64,000 bases of DNA from Pontivivens sp032464575 (GTDB taxonomy: Bacteria; Pseudomonadota; Alphaproteobacteria; Rhodobacterales; Rhodobacteraceae). Positions 16,538 through 24,333 of this stretch are shown one piece after another. The translations under genes and the position numbers were made by a program. The notes beneath the pieces were generated by a model. It did not search any database. It was not told the origin of the DNA and saw only the letters and a program-made list of their open reading frames with translations. Position 1 is the stretch's first letter. The number at the start of each line of letters is the position of its first letter. The stretch is from positions 1 through 64,000 of the forward strand of contig JAWDKM010000007.1 of assembly GCA_032464575.1 (NCBI GenBank). Reading direction: 5' to 3'.

Positions 16538-18445
16538 TTACCCATCCACGTTGAAATAGCCGTAGATCTGTTCGGCGAGGCTGTCCGAGATGCCCTCGAC
16601 CGCCTTCAGGTCCTCCACGCCCGCCCGCGTCACCGCCTTGGCCGAGCCGAAATGCGCCAGCAGCGCGCGCTTGCGCGACGCGCCGACGCCCGGCACCTCG
16701 TCCAGTGGCGTGGCCGTCGTCGCCTTCGCCCGCTTCGCCCGGTGGGTGCCAATGGCAAACCGGTGCGCCTCGTCGCGCAGGCGTTGCGTGAAGTAGAGGA
16801 CCGGGTCGCGGAAGGGCAGTGCCTTGGGTGGCATCCCGTCTCGATAGAACACCTCCTTGCCCGCGTCGCGCTCCGTCCCCTTGGCCACGCCGATGATCGT
16901 CACGTCCTCCACGCCGAGCTCCGCCAGCGCGCCCTCCGCCGCACTCACCTGCCCCGGCCCGCCATCGATCAGCACCAGGTCCGGCCACTGGTCCGACTGC
17001 CGGTCCGGATCCTCCTTCATCAGGCGGGAGAAGCGGCGGTCCAGCACCTCCTTCATCATGCCGAAATCGTCGCCCGGGGTGATCTTGTCGCCCTTGATGT
17101 TGAACTTGCGGTAGCTCGACTTCAGCCAGCCCTCCGGCCCCGCCACGATCATGGCCCCGACCGCATGGGCGCCCTGGATGTGGGAGTTGTCATAGACCTC
17201 GATCCGCTGCGGCGGCCCGTCGAGGTCGAAGGCATCGGCCAGCCCGTCCAGCAGCTTCGCCTGCGTCGCCGTCTCGCTCATCCGGCGGCCGAGGCTCTCG
17301 CGCGCGTTCTTCGCGGCCTGCTCGACCAGCATCCGCTTCTCACCCCGTTGCGGTACGCCGATGACCACCTTGCGGCCGAGCTTCGCGCTCAGCGCGTCGC
17401 GCATCAGGTCCGCATTCTCGATCTCGTGGCTCATCAGGATCAGGCGCGCCGGCTCCTTGTTGCCGTAGAACTGGCCCATGAAGCTCTCGAGGATCTCCGC
17501 CGCACTCTCCGCCCCGCCGGTGCGGGGAAAGTAGGCGCGGTTGCCCCAGTTCTGATGCGCGCGGAAGAAGAAGACCTGCACGCAGGCCTGCCCGTCCTGC
17601 TCGTGCAGCGCGATGACATCCGCTTCGGCCACGGTCTCGGGATTGATGCCCTGCACGCTCTGAACGTTCGTCATCGCGCGGATACGGTCGCGCAGGGCCG
17701 CGGCCCGTTCGAACTCCATGTTGGCGGAGGCCGCGGCCATCTCCTTCGCCAGTTCGCCCTGCACCTTGGTGGAGCGGCCTTGCAGGTACTTCACAGCGTC
17801 CTCGACCAGCTCCTTGTAACCCTCCTCGCTGATCTTGCCGACACACGGAGCGGAGCAGCGCTTGATCTGGTAGAGCAGGCAGGGCCGCGTCCGACTGTCG
17901 AACATCGAGTCCGAGCAGTTGCGCAGCAGGAACGCCTTTTGCAGCGTGTTGAGCGTCCGGTTCACCGAGCCGGCGCTCGCGAACGGTCCGAAATAGCGCC
18001 CCTCCCGGCTCTTCGCGCCGCGGTGCTTCGCGATCTGCGGGAAGGCGTGGTCGTCCGTCACCAGAATGTTCGGAAAGCTCTTGTCGTCGCGCAGCAGCAC
18101 GTTGTAGCGCGGCTTGAGCTGCTTGATGAGGTTCTGCTCCAGGAGCAGCGCCTCGGTCTCCGTTTCCGTCCGCAGGAACATCATCGAGGCGGTGGCCGAG
18201 ATCATTCGCCCGATCCGCGCCGACTGTCCGCTCAGCTTGGTGTAGTTCGCCACACGCTTGCGCAGGCTGCGGGCCTTGCCGACATAGAGCACCTCGCCCT
18301 TGGCATCGAGCATGCGGTAGACGCCGGGCGCATCGGGCAGGGTCTTGACGTGGCTGCGGATGATCTCCGCCCCGGTCTGCAGGCGGTCCCGCTCGGCATC
18401 CGCGCGGCCTTCCTCGTCGAAGCTATGTTGGTTGTTGTGCGCCAT
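16538..18445 (-). CDS. uvrC: Excinuclease ABC subunit C
   Basis: UvrC makes both incisions in nucleotide excision repair, working with UvrA and UvrB. The 635-residue protein has the GIY-YIG nuclease domain (GVYRML at 41-46, LYVGKAR at 53-59) and a central UVR/UvrB-binding helix pair (AAASANMEFERAAALRDRI, about 237-255). The C-terminal RNase H-like nuclease (YDNSHIQGAHAVGAMIV) is followed by tandem helix-hairpin-helix motifs. About 30 extra residues precede the GIY-YIG domain. An AT-rich gap with a DnaA box lies directly upstream. Confidence 0.96.
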   Translation of the reverse strand: MAHNNQHSFDEEGRADAERDRLQTGAEIIRSHVKTLPDAPGVYRMLDAKGEVLYVGKARSLRKRVANYTKLSGQSARIGRMISATASMMFLRTETETEALLLEQNLIKQLKPRYNVLLRDDKSFPNILVTDDHAFPQIAKHRGAKSREGRYFGPFASAGSVNRTLNTLQKAFLLRNCSDSMFDSRTRPCLLYQIKRCSAPCVGKISEEGYKELVEDAVKYLQGRSTKVQGELAKEMAAASANMEFERAAALRDRIRAMTNVQSVQGINPETVAEADVIALHEQDGQACVQVFFFRAHQNWGNRAYFPRTGGAESAAEILESFMGQFYGNKEPARLILMSHEIENADLMRDALSAKLGRKVVIGVPQRGEKRMLVEQAAKNARESLGRRMSETATQAKLLDGLADAFDLDGPPQRIEVYDNSHIQGAHAVGAMIVAGPEGWLKSSYRKFNIKGDKITPGDDFGMMKEVLDRRFSRLMKEDPDRQSDQWPDLVLIDGGPGQVSAAEGALAELGVEDVTIIGVAKGTERDAGKEVFYRDGMPPKALPFRDPVLYFTQRLRDEAHRFAIGTHRAKRAKATTATPLDEVPGVGASRKRALLAHFGSAKAVTRAGVEDLKAVEGISDSLAEQIYGYFNVDG

Positions 18446-18745
18446 TTCCTCGATTCTCGCGATTCCCGCCGCCGCTGCAATGCGCCCCCGGATCGTTCAA
18501 CCCAAAACCTGTCCACCATTTTTGTGGATAAGTCTGAGGGAAAGTTTCGGCCGCCTGCACGGCGCCCTTGTTTACAAGGCCGGTTATCGGTTTGCCTATT
18601 TATTAGGCATTATCGCAAAGCCTTGATATAATTCGGTATTTTTCTTCACGTTTATTAATTTGTTGGAATCTCAACGAGATTCTTAACAGTGCCGTGACGG
18701 ATTCATGTCGCGTGGACAATTCCGCCTGTGCGAATCGCGAAAGCG
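18446..18745. other. AT-rich regulatory-looking gap with a DnaA box and GANTC cluster
   Basis: This 300-bp gap is far more AT-rich than its surroundings. It has a perfect DnaA box (TTATCCACA, minus strand, 18523-18531), palindromes at 18566-18579 (CCTTGT-TT-ACAAGG), 18594-18608 (GCCTA-N5-TAGGC) and 18666-18682 (GAATCTC-AAC-GAGATTC), and GANTC sites at 18452, 18461, 18666, 18678, 18700 and 18732. It contains the uvrC promoter by position; no clear -35/-10 pair was fixed. Confidence 0.6.
18523..18531 (-). promoter_or_regulatory. Perfect DnaA box
   Basis: TTATCCACA on the minus strand matches the DnaA-box consensus at all nine positions and lies in an AT-rich gap. Only one perfect copy is present, so it is better read as a DnaA-titrating or regulatory site than as an origin. 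Confidence 0.55.
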
Positions 18746-19516
18746 CTATTCGACACCCAGAACGTCCGGCGTTTCCCAAGCGAGATGTTGCCCTCCGTCC
18801 ATGCACAAGAGTTGCCCCGTGAAACCGTCCGTCGCGAGCAGGAACCTGAGCGCCCGGACGATCTCGCCCGGGTCCGATCCGCGCTCCAGGATCGTCGCGG
18901 CGCGCTGCGCGCTCCAGTGCGCGTCGCTCTGCCGTGCGCCCTGCATCGTGGGACCCGGTCCGATCCCGTTCACCCGGACATGCGGCGCGAGGCCCTGCGC
19001 CGCGGTCTGCGTCAGCGTCCACAGCGCCGACTTCGCCAGGGTGTAGGTCGCGAATTGCGGCGTCAGCTTGCGCACCCGCATGTCCACCATGTTGATGACC
19101 GCGGCCGCCGCCACCGGCTCCCCGTTCGCGTCCCGCGTCGCCCGCGGCGCCTGTGCGGCGAACGCCTGGATCAGTTGGAACGGCGCGCGCAGGTTGGAGC
19201 CGACATGCCGGTCCCAGCTTTCCATCGTCGCGCTCTCGATCGTGTCGTGCTCGAAGATGGAGGCGTTGTTGACCAGCAGCGTCAGCGGCCCGCCCAGCGC
19301 CTCGGCCGCGCGGTCCACCAGCCCCGCCGTCGCCTCCCGCGACAGCAGGTCCGCACCGACCGCGACGCCGCCGACGGATTCCGCGAGCTCCTCGGCCACG
19401 TCCGCGCTCGTGTTGTAGTGAACCGCGACGCGCCAGCCATCCTCGGCCAGCGCCTCGACCATGGCGCGGCCCAGCCGCTGCGCCCCGCCGGTGACCAGAG
19501 CACGCCCTGCCTCCAT
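18746..19516 (-). CDS. Pteridine-reductase-like SDR
   Basis: A 256-residue SDR with the cofactor loop TGGAQRLG (9-16) and an NNAS motif at 83-86. The catalytic serine position is Asp145 (INMVDM), with Tyr158 and Lys162 (YTLAK) in normal spacing. Replacement of Ser by Asp with exactly this spacing is the hallmark of PTR1-type pteridine reductases and FolM. The likely role is therefore reduction of dihydropteridines, for example in tetrahydrofolate or tetrahydromonapterin synthesis. The gene is upstream of uvrC on the same strand. Confidence 0.82.
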   Translation of the reverse strand: MEAGRALVTGGAQRLGRAMVEALAEDGWRVAVHYNTSADVAEELAESVGGVAVGADLLSREATAGLVDRAAEALGGPLTLLVNNASIFEHDTIESATMESWDRHVGSNLRAPFQLIQAFAAQAPRATRDANGEPVAAAAVINMVDMRVRKLTPQFATYTLAKSALWTLTQTAAQGLAPHVRVNGIGPGPTMQGARQSDAHWSAQRAATILERGSDPGEIVRALRFLLATDGFTGQLLCMDGGQHLAWETPDVLGVE

Positions 19517-19517
19517 C

Positions 19518-20480
19518 TCACATCCCTCCGTTGGTCACGAGATGGTAGATATAGCCCGCATAGAGGACGACGAAGAACACGCCCCACGCCCGCGTCACGT
19601 CCAGCCAGCGCAGAACGAAGGGGATCAGGATCAGCGCGGCGGCCAGCATCACCCACAGATCGTAGCTCAGGAACCCCTCGGGCACCGGCAGCGGGCCGAA
19701 GAAGCTCGCCACCCCCATGATGGCGAGGAGGTTGAAGAGGTTCGAGCCGATCACGTTGCCCAGCACCACGTCGGCCTGCCGGCGCAGCGTCGCCATGATG
19801 GTGGTCGCAAGCTCCGGCAGCGACGTGCCGATCGCCACCAGCGTCAGCCCGATCACCGCGTCCGAGACACCCAGCGTCTTCGCGATGTTCTGCGCGCCCT
19901 CGATCAGCAGGTTCGCGCCCAGCGGCAGCCCGATGAGGCCCACCAGCAGGAAGCCCGCGACCTTCAGCCCCGGCATGTCGGGATCCGCGTCCTCGAGCTC
20001 GGCCAACTCATCGGCAGGCTCCACCCCGGCGATGCGCGCCGCGCGGGCGGAACGGTAGGCATCGATCAGCACCCCCGCCAGCAGGGCGAGCATGATCACG
20101 CCGTCCAACGGACCCAGCGGCCCCATGGCGCACAGCGCGATGAAGACGAGCGAGGCCACGATCATCTGCGTGAAGCTGCGTCGCGTGTCGCATCCGCGCG
20201 TGTGGATCGTCGCCAGCAGCGCCGGCACCCCGATCACCAAGAGCACGTTCGCGATGTTGGAGCCGACGACGTTGCCGTAGGCGATGCCCGGCGCCTCGTC
20301 CAAGGCAGACTTGATGGCGATCAACAGCTCCGGCGCCGAGGTACCGAACGCGACGATGGTGAGGCTGACCACCAGCGCCGGCACGCCCAGCCGCAGCGAC
20401 AGCGCCACGGCTCCGCGCACGAGCAGGTCGCCGGTGATGACCAGCAGCACGAGCCCGCCGGCCGCCATGAGAAGGTTCAT
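19518..20480 (-). CDS. CaCA-family calcium/sodium antiporter
   Basis: A 320-residue inner-membrane exchanger with about ten helices in two inverted halves. Each half carries an alpha repeat: GTSAPELLIAI at 46-56 with VGSNIANVL near 72, and GTSLPELATTI near 202 with IGSNLFNLL near 224. This is the YrbG type, which exchanges Ca2+ (or K+) against Na+. A charged cytosolic loop (about 145-175, DELAELEDADPDMP) separates the halves. Its stop is 1 bp from the start of the pteridine-reductase-like SDR, so the two are co-transcribed. Confidence 0.93.
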   Translation of the reverse strand: MNLLMAAGGLVLLVITGDLLVRGAVALSLRLGVPALVVSLTIVAFGTSAPELLIAIKSALDEAPGIAYGNVVGSNIANVLLVIGVPALLATIHTRGCDTRRSFTQMIVASLVFIALCAMGPLGPLDGVIMLALLAGVLIDAYRSARAARIAGVEPADELAELEDADPDMPGLKVAGFLLVGLIGLPLGANLLIEGAQNIAKTLGVSDAVIGLTLVAIGTSLPELATTIMATLRRQADVVLGNVIGSNLFNLLAIMGVASFFGPLPVPEGFLSYDLWVMLAAALILIPFVLRWLDVTRAWGVFFVVLYAGYIYHLVTNGGM

Positions 20481-20556
20481 GCGGTCTCCCCCGCCCAGCG
20501 CTGCCTTGCGCGGTTGTTCGGATATGGGGTGTGCGGGGCGCCCGGCAAAGGACCGC

Positions 20557-20706
20557 TCATCGCGTCGCCCCGCACGGGCAGCGTCCGCCGATCACGTGAC
20601 CGCCGCATTTGCGGCAACGCCGCTCGCGTCCGCCGGCGCGCAGCTTGCCGAACATGCCCATCACCGCCATGAAGACGAGGAAGAGAACGATGATCTTGAG
20701 GATCAT
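20557..20706 (-). CDS. 49-residue membrane protein with a zinc-ribbon-like tail
   Basis: A very short gene: MILKIIVLFLVFMAVMGMFG forms one membrane helix, then a basic linker and a C-terminal C-x2-C...C-x-C cluster (Cys31, Cys34, Cys43, Cys45), which could bind zinc. Its ATG at 20706 directly follows the TGA of the sppA-like gene (20707-20709), so it is translationally coupled to it. No separate ribosome site is needed. Function unknown, but the coupling suggests it serves the peptidase, perhaps as its membrane anchor. Confidence 0.7.
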   Translation of the reverse strand: MILKIIVLFLVFMAVMGMFGKLRAGGRERRCRKCGGHVIGGRCPCGATR

Positions 20707-21516
20707 TCAGAGCCCCCACCGGGCCCACACCGCACGCTCCTCGATCGCCGCGGCGATGTCGCCGACACCGGGTGCCCCGAGGCGGGCGAGCAGCGGACGG
20801 CGCGCTGCGGCGACGCGGAAGCGGACCTTGTCGCCGAAGATCTCCTTCATCTTCGGAACGAGGTGACCGATCCCGTCGATCAGCCCGACCTCCTGCGCGC
20901 GGCGGCCCACCCAGATCTCGCCCGTGAAGAGGTCGCGCTCGGCGAGCTTCGCGCCCCGGCGGCGCGTCACCTGCTCCTTGAAGTTCTCATGAATGTCCGA
21001 TTGCAGCGCTTTGAGGCGGACGACGTCCTCCTCCCGCTCCGGTCGGAAGGGATCGAGCATCGACTTGTCCTCGCCTGCCGTGTGTACCCGCCGCTCCACG
21101 CCGTAGCGCGACAGGAGCTCGTGAAAGCCGAAGCTGGCGGAGATCACGCCGATGGAGCCGAGGATGGAGTTCGCATCGGCGAAGATCTCGTCCCCAGCGG
21201 TGGCCAGCCAGTAGCCGCCCGACGCCGCCACGTCCTCGCAGAAGGCGTAGACCGGCACCTCCTTCTCCTCCGCCAGCCGCCGGATGCGCGCGGCGATCAG
21301 CGCGGACTGCGCGGGCGAACCGCCCGGCGAGTTGATGGAGAGGGCGACCGCCGCCAACCCCTTGGTGGCGAAGGCGCGTTCGATCAGCGGCGCCGTCGCG
21401 CTGTCCGACAGCGCGGAGCGGCCCAATCCGCCGGAGGCCGCGATGACCCCATGCAGGCGGATGACGGCGACAACGGGTTTCCGGCTGCGGCCGGGCAGGA
21501 GGCGCGAAATATCCAT
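20707..21516 (-). CDS. sppA: S49-family peptidase (SppA-like)
   Basis: SppA-type serine proteases degrade signal peptides and other membrane-associated peptides. The 269-residue sequence has NSPGG at 62-66, the nucleophile Ser99 in ASGGYW, and a general-base lysine at Lys151 (GEDKSMLDPF), so the Ser-Lys dyad is complete. Unlike most SppA proteins it shows no N-terminal signal peptide or membrane anchor. A 49-residue membrane protein encoded immediately downstream may supply one. The start MDISRLLPGR at 21516 is chosen because the upstream extension is arginine/serine-rich and overlaps a divergent promoter. Confidence 0.88.
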   Translation of the reverse strand: MDISRLLPGRSRKPVVAVIRLHGVIAASGGLGRSALSDSATAPLIERAFATKGLAAVALSINSPGGSPAQSALIAARIRRLAEEKEVPVYAFCEDVAASGGYWLATAGDEIFADANSILGSIGVISASFGFHELLSRYGVERRVHTAGEDKSMLDPFRPEREEDVVRLKALQSDIHENFKEQVTRRRGAKLAERDLFTGEIWVGRRAQEVGLIDGIGHLVPKMKEIFGDKVRFRVAAARRPLLARLGAPGVGDIAAAIEERAVWARWGL

Positions 21517-21619
21517 GCGCCCGCATCTAGGCGTCGCCGCGCGGAAGGGCAACAGGCGGAAGATGAGGGCTATTTCGCCCGTGCCAATTTTGCAAAGATG
21601 TCGCACAGGAGGGCCGGAC

Positions 21620-21838
21620 ATGGACGACATCGGCAAGCTCGACCATACCGAAGTGCTCCGGGTGAAGCTCGAGGGCCTGACGCGCGAGCACCGCGATCTC
21701 GACGAGGCGATCACAGCGCTGGACGAGAAGGGCCGCGCCGACGTTCTGACGATCCGGCGGCTGAAAAAGCAGAAACTGGCGCTCAAGGACCAGATCGCGC
21801 GGATCGAGGACGAGCTCTACCCCGACATCATCGCTTGA
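21620..21838 (+). CDS. DUF465 (YdcH-like) small helical protein
   Basis: A 72-residue all-helical protein with the family's central pattern HRDLDEAITALDEKG...LTIRRLKKQKLALKDQI, ending in an acidic tail. GGAGGG lies about 8 nt before the ATG at 21620. DUF465/YdcH proteins are short coiled-coil proteins of unknown function found across Proteobacteria. It is divergent from the SppA-like gene and precedes purE by 51 bp. Confidence 0.85.
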   Translation: MDDIGKLDHTEVLRVKLEGLTREHRDLDEAITALDEKGRADVLTIRRLKKQKLALKDQIARIEDELYPDIIA

Positions 21839-21889
21839 GTTCGCCGCCGCCCCGACTAGGGTGCGGCCTCAACTTGAGCGGAGGGTCGC

Positions 21890-22375
21890 ATGGCGCCACG
21901 GGTCGGGATCATCATGGGCAGCCAGTCCGACTGGCCGACGATGAAGAATGCGGCGGACGTGCTGGACGAGTTGGGCGTCACCTACGAGGCGAAGATCGTC
22001 TCCGCCCACCGCACGCCGGACCGGCTCTGGGACTACGGGCGCACCGCGGTGGAGCGGGGCCTGAAGGTGATCGTCGCGGGCGCGGGTGGTGCCGCGCATC
22101 TGCCCGGCATGATGGCCTCCAAGACCCGGGTGCCGGTGATCGGCGTCCCCGTGCAGACCAAGGCGCTGAGCGGCGTCGACAGCCTCTATTCCATCGTGCA
22201 GATGCCCAAGGGCTTCCCGGTCGCGACCATGGCGATCGGCACGGCGGGCGCTGCGAACGCCGGTCTGATGGCCGCCGGGATCCTCGCCGTGTCGGACGCG
22301 GCACTCGGCGCGCGGCTCGACGCATGGCGGGCAGCACTTTCCGCCTCCATCCCCGACGAGCCCTCCGATGGCTGA
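21890..22375 (+). CDS. purE: 5-(carboxyamino)imidazole ribonucleotide mutase
   Basis: PurE converts N5-CAIR to CAIR in purine synthesis. The 161-residue class I protein shows MGSQSDWPTM near 6-15, SAHRTPDRL near 40-48 and the AGGAAHLPGMMA substrate loop near 67-78. GGAGGG precedes the ATG. The 3' end overlaps purK by 8 nt, the usual purEK arrangement. Confidence 0.97.
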   Translation: MAPRVGIIMGSQSDWPTMKNAADVLDELGVTYEAKIVSAHRTPDRLWDYGRTAVERGLKVIVAGAGGAAHLPGMMASKTRVPVIGVPVQTKALSGVDSLYSIVQMPKGFPVATMAIGTAGAANAGLMAAGILAVSDAALGARLDAWRAALSASIPDEPSDG

Positions 22376-23417
22376 TCCGCTTGCGCCGGGCGCGGTGATC
22401 GGCATCCTCGGCGGTGGTCAGTTGGGGCGGATGCTGGCCCTCGCGGCGGCCCCGCTCGGCTTCCGGGTGCACATCTTCGAGCCGGGTGCGGGATGCCCTG
22501 CGGCCGAGGTCGCGGCGCGGTGCTGGACCGCCCCCTATGACGACGAAAATATGTTACAGGAATTCGCGCGGAGCTGCGATGTCGTAACATACGAATTCGA
22601 GAACGTGCCGACCGCGGCCCTCGATCTGATCGAGGCCATCGTCCCGATCCGCCCGGGGCGCCGCGCCCTCGCGGTGAGCCAGGATCGTCTCGAAGAGAAA
22701 CGCTTCCTTGAAGGGCTCGGGCTGCGCGTCGCGCCCTTTTCGGAGGTGAACGATGCCACCGATCTGGGGGCCGCCGTCGCCCGCCTCGGCACCCCCTCGA
22801 TCCTGAAGACCCGCCGCTTCGGCTATGACGGCAAGGGGCAGGTGCGCATCACCGGTGATCTGCCGCCGGTGGAGGCTCCGAGCGTGCTGGAGGGCTTCGT
22901 GGACTTCTCGGCGGAGGTCTCGGTGATCGGCGCGCGGGGGCTCGACGGCCAGGTCGTTTGCTTCGATCCGGGCGAGAACGTTCACGAGGGCGGGATCCTC
23001 GCGACGACCACCGTCCCTGCCCGCCTGCCCCGCGGCCTACAGACCGACGCGGTGCTGATCGCGGGCAAGATCCTGAACGCGCTCGATTATGTCGGCGTGA
23101 TGGGCGTGGAGCTCTTCGTCACGCGCGACGGCCTCGTGGTCAACGAGATCGCGCCGCGGGTCCACAATTCCGGCCACTGGACGCAGGATGCCTGCCTCAC
23201 CGACCAGTTCGCCCAGCATATCCGTGCCGTGGCGGGCTTGCCGCTCGGCGACGGGCAGCGGCATTCGGATGCGGTGATGGAGAACCTGATCGGCACCATC
23301 GGCGACCCGCAGGCGGTGCTCGCCGAGCCCAAGGCCGCGCTGCACCTCTACGGCAAGGCGGAGGCGCGGCCGGGTCGGAAGATGGGGCATATCAACCGCA
23401 TCAGGCCGCGCGGATGA
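22368..23417 (+). CDS. purK: 5-(carboxyamino)imidazole ribonucleotide synthase
   Basis: PurK uses ATP and bicarbonate to make N5-CAIR, the substrate of PurE. The 349-residue ATP-grasp protein starts with GILGGGQLGRMLALAA. It carries the central LKTRRFGYDGKGQ ATP-binding loop and the family segment NEIAPRVHNSGHWT. Its ATG lies within the purE 3' end, and its TGA overlaps the nudix ATG, so purE, purK and the nudix gene are co-translated. Confidence 0.97.
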   Translation: MADPLAPGAVIGILGGGQLGRMLALAAAPLGFRVHIFEPGAGCPAAEVAARCWTAPYDDENMLQEFARSCDVVTYEFENVPTAALDLIEAIVPIRPGRRALAVSQDRLEEKRFLEGLGLRVAPFSEVNDATDLGAAVARLGTPSILKTRRFGYDGKGQVRITGDLPPVEAPSVLEGFVDFSAEVSVIGARGLDGQVVCFDPGENVHEGGILATTTVPARLPRGLQTDAVLIAGKILNALDYVGVMGVELFVTRDGLVVNEIAPRVHNSGHWTQDACLTDQFAQHIRAVAGLPLGDGQRHSDAVMENLIGTIGDPQAVLAEPKAALHLYGKAEARPGRKMGHINRIRPRG

Positions 23418-23848
23418 GCGGCCCGCGCCTCGCGGTGCGCGCGGTGATCGTGCGCGGGGGGCGGCTGCTCCTGGTCAACGCCTATCCCGGCAACCGCTCC
23501 CGCCTGTGGTGCGCGCCCGGCGGCGGGGTGGAGAAGCATCAGAGCGTTCACGACAACCTCGTCCGCGAGGTGCGCGAGGAGACGGGGCTGAAGATCATCG
23601 TCGGCCGCCTGCTCGCGGTCTCCGAATTCCACGACCCGCCCCGCGGTTTCCATCAGGTCGAGCTGTTCTACCGGGCCGAAGCCGTCGGCGACGTCACCCT
23701 CGACGATCCCGAGGGCGTGGTGAACCGGCATGTCTGGGCAACGGAGGCGGAGCTGGCCGGGCTGCGCGTGAAGCCGGACGTGCTGTGCCGGATCGCGTTT
23801 GCGGACAGGGAGGTGTTGCACGATCCGCTGGAGACGATCGTGGAGTGA
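23414..23848 (+). CDS. NUDIX hydrolase with a degenerate Nudix box
   Basis: A 144-residue Nudix-fold protein. The box lies at 37-59 (GGVEKHQSVHDNLVREVREETG). It keeps R-E-x2-E-E-x-G (51-58) but has Gln43 where the motif normally has the first Glu, so metal binding may be altered. Its ATG overlaps the purK stop by 4 nt. The substrate (a nucleoside diphosphate derivative) is unknown. The next 485 bp are repeats. Confidence 0.85.
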   Translation: MSGPRLAVRAVIVRGGRLLLVNAYPGNRSRLWCAPGGGVEKHQSVHDNLVREVREETGLKIIVGRLLAVSEFHDPPRGFHQVELFYRAEAVGDVTLDDPEGVVNRHVWATEAELAGLRVKPDVLCRIAFADREVLHDPLETIVE

Positions 23849-23910
23849 TGCGCGGACTTAAGGCGCGAACGGGTGGTGCGCCGTGTGGGCTTCTTGGCGA
23901 GCGGCCCGCA

Positions 23911-23985
23911 AATAGCGTCATCCTCGGGCTCGAACCGAGGATCTCCGATTTCGACGAGATGGTCCGGTCGAGCCGGACCATGACG
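23911..23985 (-). repeat. GGTCCGGCTCGACCGGACC repeat, copy 2
   Basis: Inverted relative to 16376-16450, with only a few differences over about 75 bp by eye. It has the same two hairpins. Confidence 0.85.
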
Positions 23986-24002
23986 ATAGTGCGCATCGGT
24001 TA

Positions 24003-24165
24003 GGGCCGCGCCTGACCTGGAGGGCGCTTTCGAGACCGGTTTGATAAGCTCGCGCTTTCAAGCATCGACGTCACGCTTTCCGCTTCCGACATCGCCAACG
24101 CGCCCTCCGGGGGGAGGGCGGGCGCGGCCCGGCTTATCAGCCGGGCAGAGGAGGGGTCTTCGGAG
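24003..24165 (+). repeat. Composite palindromic repeat, copy 2 (internally deleted)
   Basis: Shares with copies 1 and 3 the GACCTGGAGGGCGC entry, the CGCGCTTTCAAGCAT unit, ACATCGCCAACG, GCCCTCC-GGGGG-AGGG, and GGCGCGGCCCGGC with GCCGGGC. The AAACGCTCC palindrome and the flanking GGGCGGAGCCC module are absent, as if excised cleanly. Confidence 0.75.
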
Positions 24166-24203
24166 CGCTGTTGTTCCTGGTCTCAGGTGGAATAGCAGAC
24201 TTG

Positions 24204-24278
24204 GCGGCCCCGGCTCGGGGGCCGGGGCGGTAGAACGAGGAGGGGCCGTCCCGGGCTTGATCCCGGACCGCTCGCTTC
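24204..24278 (+). repeat. GGCCCCGGCTCGGG repeat, copy 1
   Basis: Two palindromes, GGCCCCGG..CCGGGGC and CCGTCCCGGGC-TTGATCCCGGAC, ending in GCTTC. The same pair in the same order occurs at 56134-56211. Confidence 0.7.
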
Positions 24279-24333
24279 AAAACGCAAGAGGTCCGGCGCT
24301 ATCGCCAGGCCCCTCAATGACGAACCCGTCAGG

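Larger units (their letters stand above)
23849..24333. repeat. Repeat-filled gap
   Basis: No gene is supported. It holds the second GGTCCGG/CCGGACC unit (23911-23985), a composite repeat copy lacking the AAACGCTCC module (24003-24165), and a GGCCCCGGCTCGGG unit (24204-24278) also seen at 56.1 kb. Confidence 0.85.

Noticed and set aside
18446..18745. Chromosomal replication origin
   Set aside because: There is only one perfect DnaA box and no dnaA, hemE, parA/parB or gidA neighbourhood; the site is reported as a regulatory-looking gap only.
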